Part shown: piece after piece, positions 13,076 to 13,660 of the stretch
Layout of the letters: each line of letters opens with the position of its first letter
Position numbering within the stretch: the stretch's first letter is position 1
Assembly: GCA_965603285.1 (NCBI GenBank)
Contig: CBFDCK010000081.1
Coordinates: 1-13,660, forward strand
Direction: 5' to 3'
Length of the DNA: 13,660 bases
Source: JAUWPO01 sp965603285
GTDB lineage: Bacteria; Chloroflexota; Anaerolineae; Anaerolineales; UBA4823
Program-made: the position numbers and the translations under genes
Notes under the pieces: model-generated
Seen by the model: only the letters and a program-made list of their open reading frames with translations
What the model was told of the DNA's origin: nothing
Database searches by the model: none

Positions 13076-13660
13076 AAGCGAAGTAAATGGCAGTAAGTTC
13101 CAAGAGATAATTGCAGAATTTCGCTCGGTGATGACCGGGAGAGGCGATTGGACTGATTCATTGATTCCCCCGATCATATTTTTGATTATGAATGCACTAA
13201 CTGGCTACGAGATAGCGTTATGGGTGTCTTTGGGCATTGCTTTGATCATTGCTGCTTACCGTCTAATCAAGCGCCAACCCTTGAGATATGCTTTGGGGGG
13301 CATTGGGGGCGTTATCCTAGCTGTGTTGATTGCCAGGTTGGTAGGTGGGGCGCAGGGATATTTCTTGCCGGGAATAATCAGCGGTTTTTTCACCGTTTTT
13401 CTCTGCCTTACCAGTATTATACTCAAGCGTCCTCTAGTGGCCTGGACCAGTTTCATCACCCGGCGCTGGCCGCTCGAGTGGTATTGGCATCCTCGGGTGC
13501 GTCCAGCTTATAGCGAAGTAACATTGGTGTGGGGGATTTTTTTTGCCATACGAACGTTATTGCAATTTCGGCTTTTCCAACTTGGTGAAGCAGCAACTCT
13601 AGGAGTGTACCGGTTCAAAGGATTTTGGACACAAGGGCAGATTCATTTATGGAGACTTTT
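13068..13660 (+). CDS. DUF3159 family membrane protein (C-terminus cut by window edge)
   Basis: From ATG 13068 the frame is open to the right edge, giving 197 complete codons. A hydrophilic head (about 1-25) is followed by S-L-I-P-P-I-I-F-L-I-M-N-A-L-T-G, a helix, then A-Y-R-L-I-K-R-Q-P-L-R-Y-A-L-G-G-I-G-G-V and G-Y-F-L-P-G-I, a pattern I recognise as DUF3159, an integral membrane family of unknown function best known from actinobacteria. Later W-P-L-E-W-Y-W and a further hydrophobic segment follow. The ATG overlaps the DUF1475 stop (TGA at 13073), implying translational coupling. The true C-terminus is outside the window. Confidence 0.78.
   Translation, partial: MSESEVNGSKFQEIIAEFRSVMTGRGDWTDSLIPPIIFLIMNALTGYEIALWVSLGIALIIAAYRLIKRQPLRYALGGIGGVILAVLIARLVGGAQGYFLPGIISGFFTVFLCLTSIILKRPLVAWTSFITRRWPLEWYWHPRVRPAYSEVTLVWGIFFAIRTLLQFRLFQLGEAATLGVYRFKGFWTQGQIHLWRL

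Overview
The window looks like part of a chromosome from a Chloroflexota bacterium, most likely of the class Anaerolineae. The main pointers are a bacterial Staygreen (SGR, Mg-dechelatase) homolog of the kind known from Anaerolineae, a MerR/B12 regulator with a C-terminal extension, and DUF1475/DUF3159 membrane proteins. This assignment is inferred from gene content and recalled family knowledge, not from a search. No rRNA, tRNA, CRISPR array, insertion sequence or phage gene was seen.

Left half, minus strand (8555 down to 1): a CarH/LitR-type photoreceptor-repressor with MerR DNA-binding and adenosylcobalamin-binding domains, a TIGR01777 (SDR39U1-like) epimerase, a small SRPBCC protein, a CrtI-like FAD oxidoreductase, a class I CPD photolyase, a redoxin with an in-frame UGA at its active site (probable selenoprotein), a 54-residue single-pass membrane protein started by TTG, a Staygreen homolog, and an NAD(P)-binding/DUF2867 oxidoreductase that runs off the left edge. 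The epimerase, SRPBCC and oxidoreductase genes are joined by ATGA overlaps. The redoxin, small protein and SGR genes are packed within about 20 bases of each other.

Right half, plus strand (8828 to 13660): a TspO/MBR-like tryptophan-rich membrane protein divergent from the regulator, a DegV-family lipid-binding protein, GTP cyclohydrolase I (FolE), and a membrane-protein operon of DUF1295, an unknown four-helix protein broken by an in-frame TAG, DUF1475, and DUF3159 cut by the right edge.

Taken together the window reads as a light/photo-oxidative-stress island. Three promoters (regulator, redoxin-SGR operon, degV) have a -35 box embedded in tandem 11-bp repeats centred on a CA dinucleotide. 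That is the layout known for CarH operators, and the same spacing and sequence recur at all three. The proposed model, which is inference, is that in the dark AdoCbl-bound CarH represses these promoters, and light releases DNA repair (photolyase, with FolE supporting its folate antenna), peroxide/thiol defence (Sec-redoxin), removal of photosensitising Mg-porphyrins (SGR, perhaps TspO) and membrane-lipid or pigment modification (CrtI-like, DUF1295, SDR/SRPBCC). The observations most worth checking are the UGA-containing redoxin with a hairpin behind the UGA, the repeat-embedded promoters, and the placement of a chlorophyll-type Mg-dechelatase in what appears to be a light regulon of a non-phototroph.
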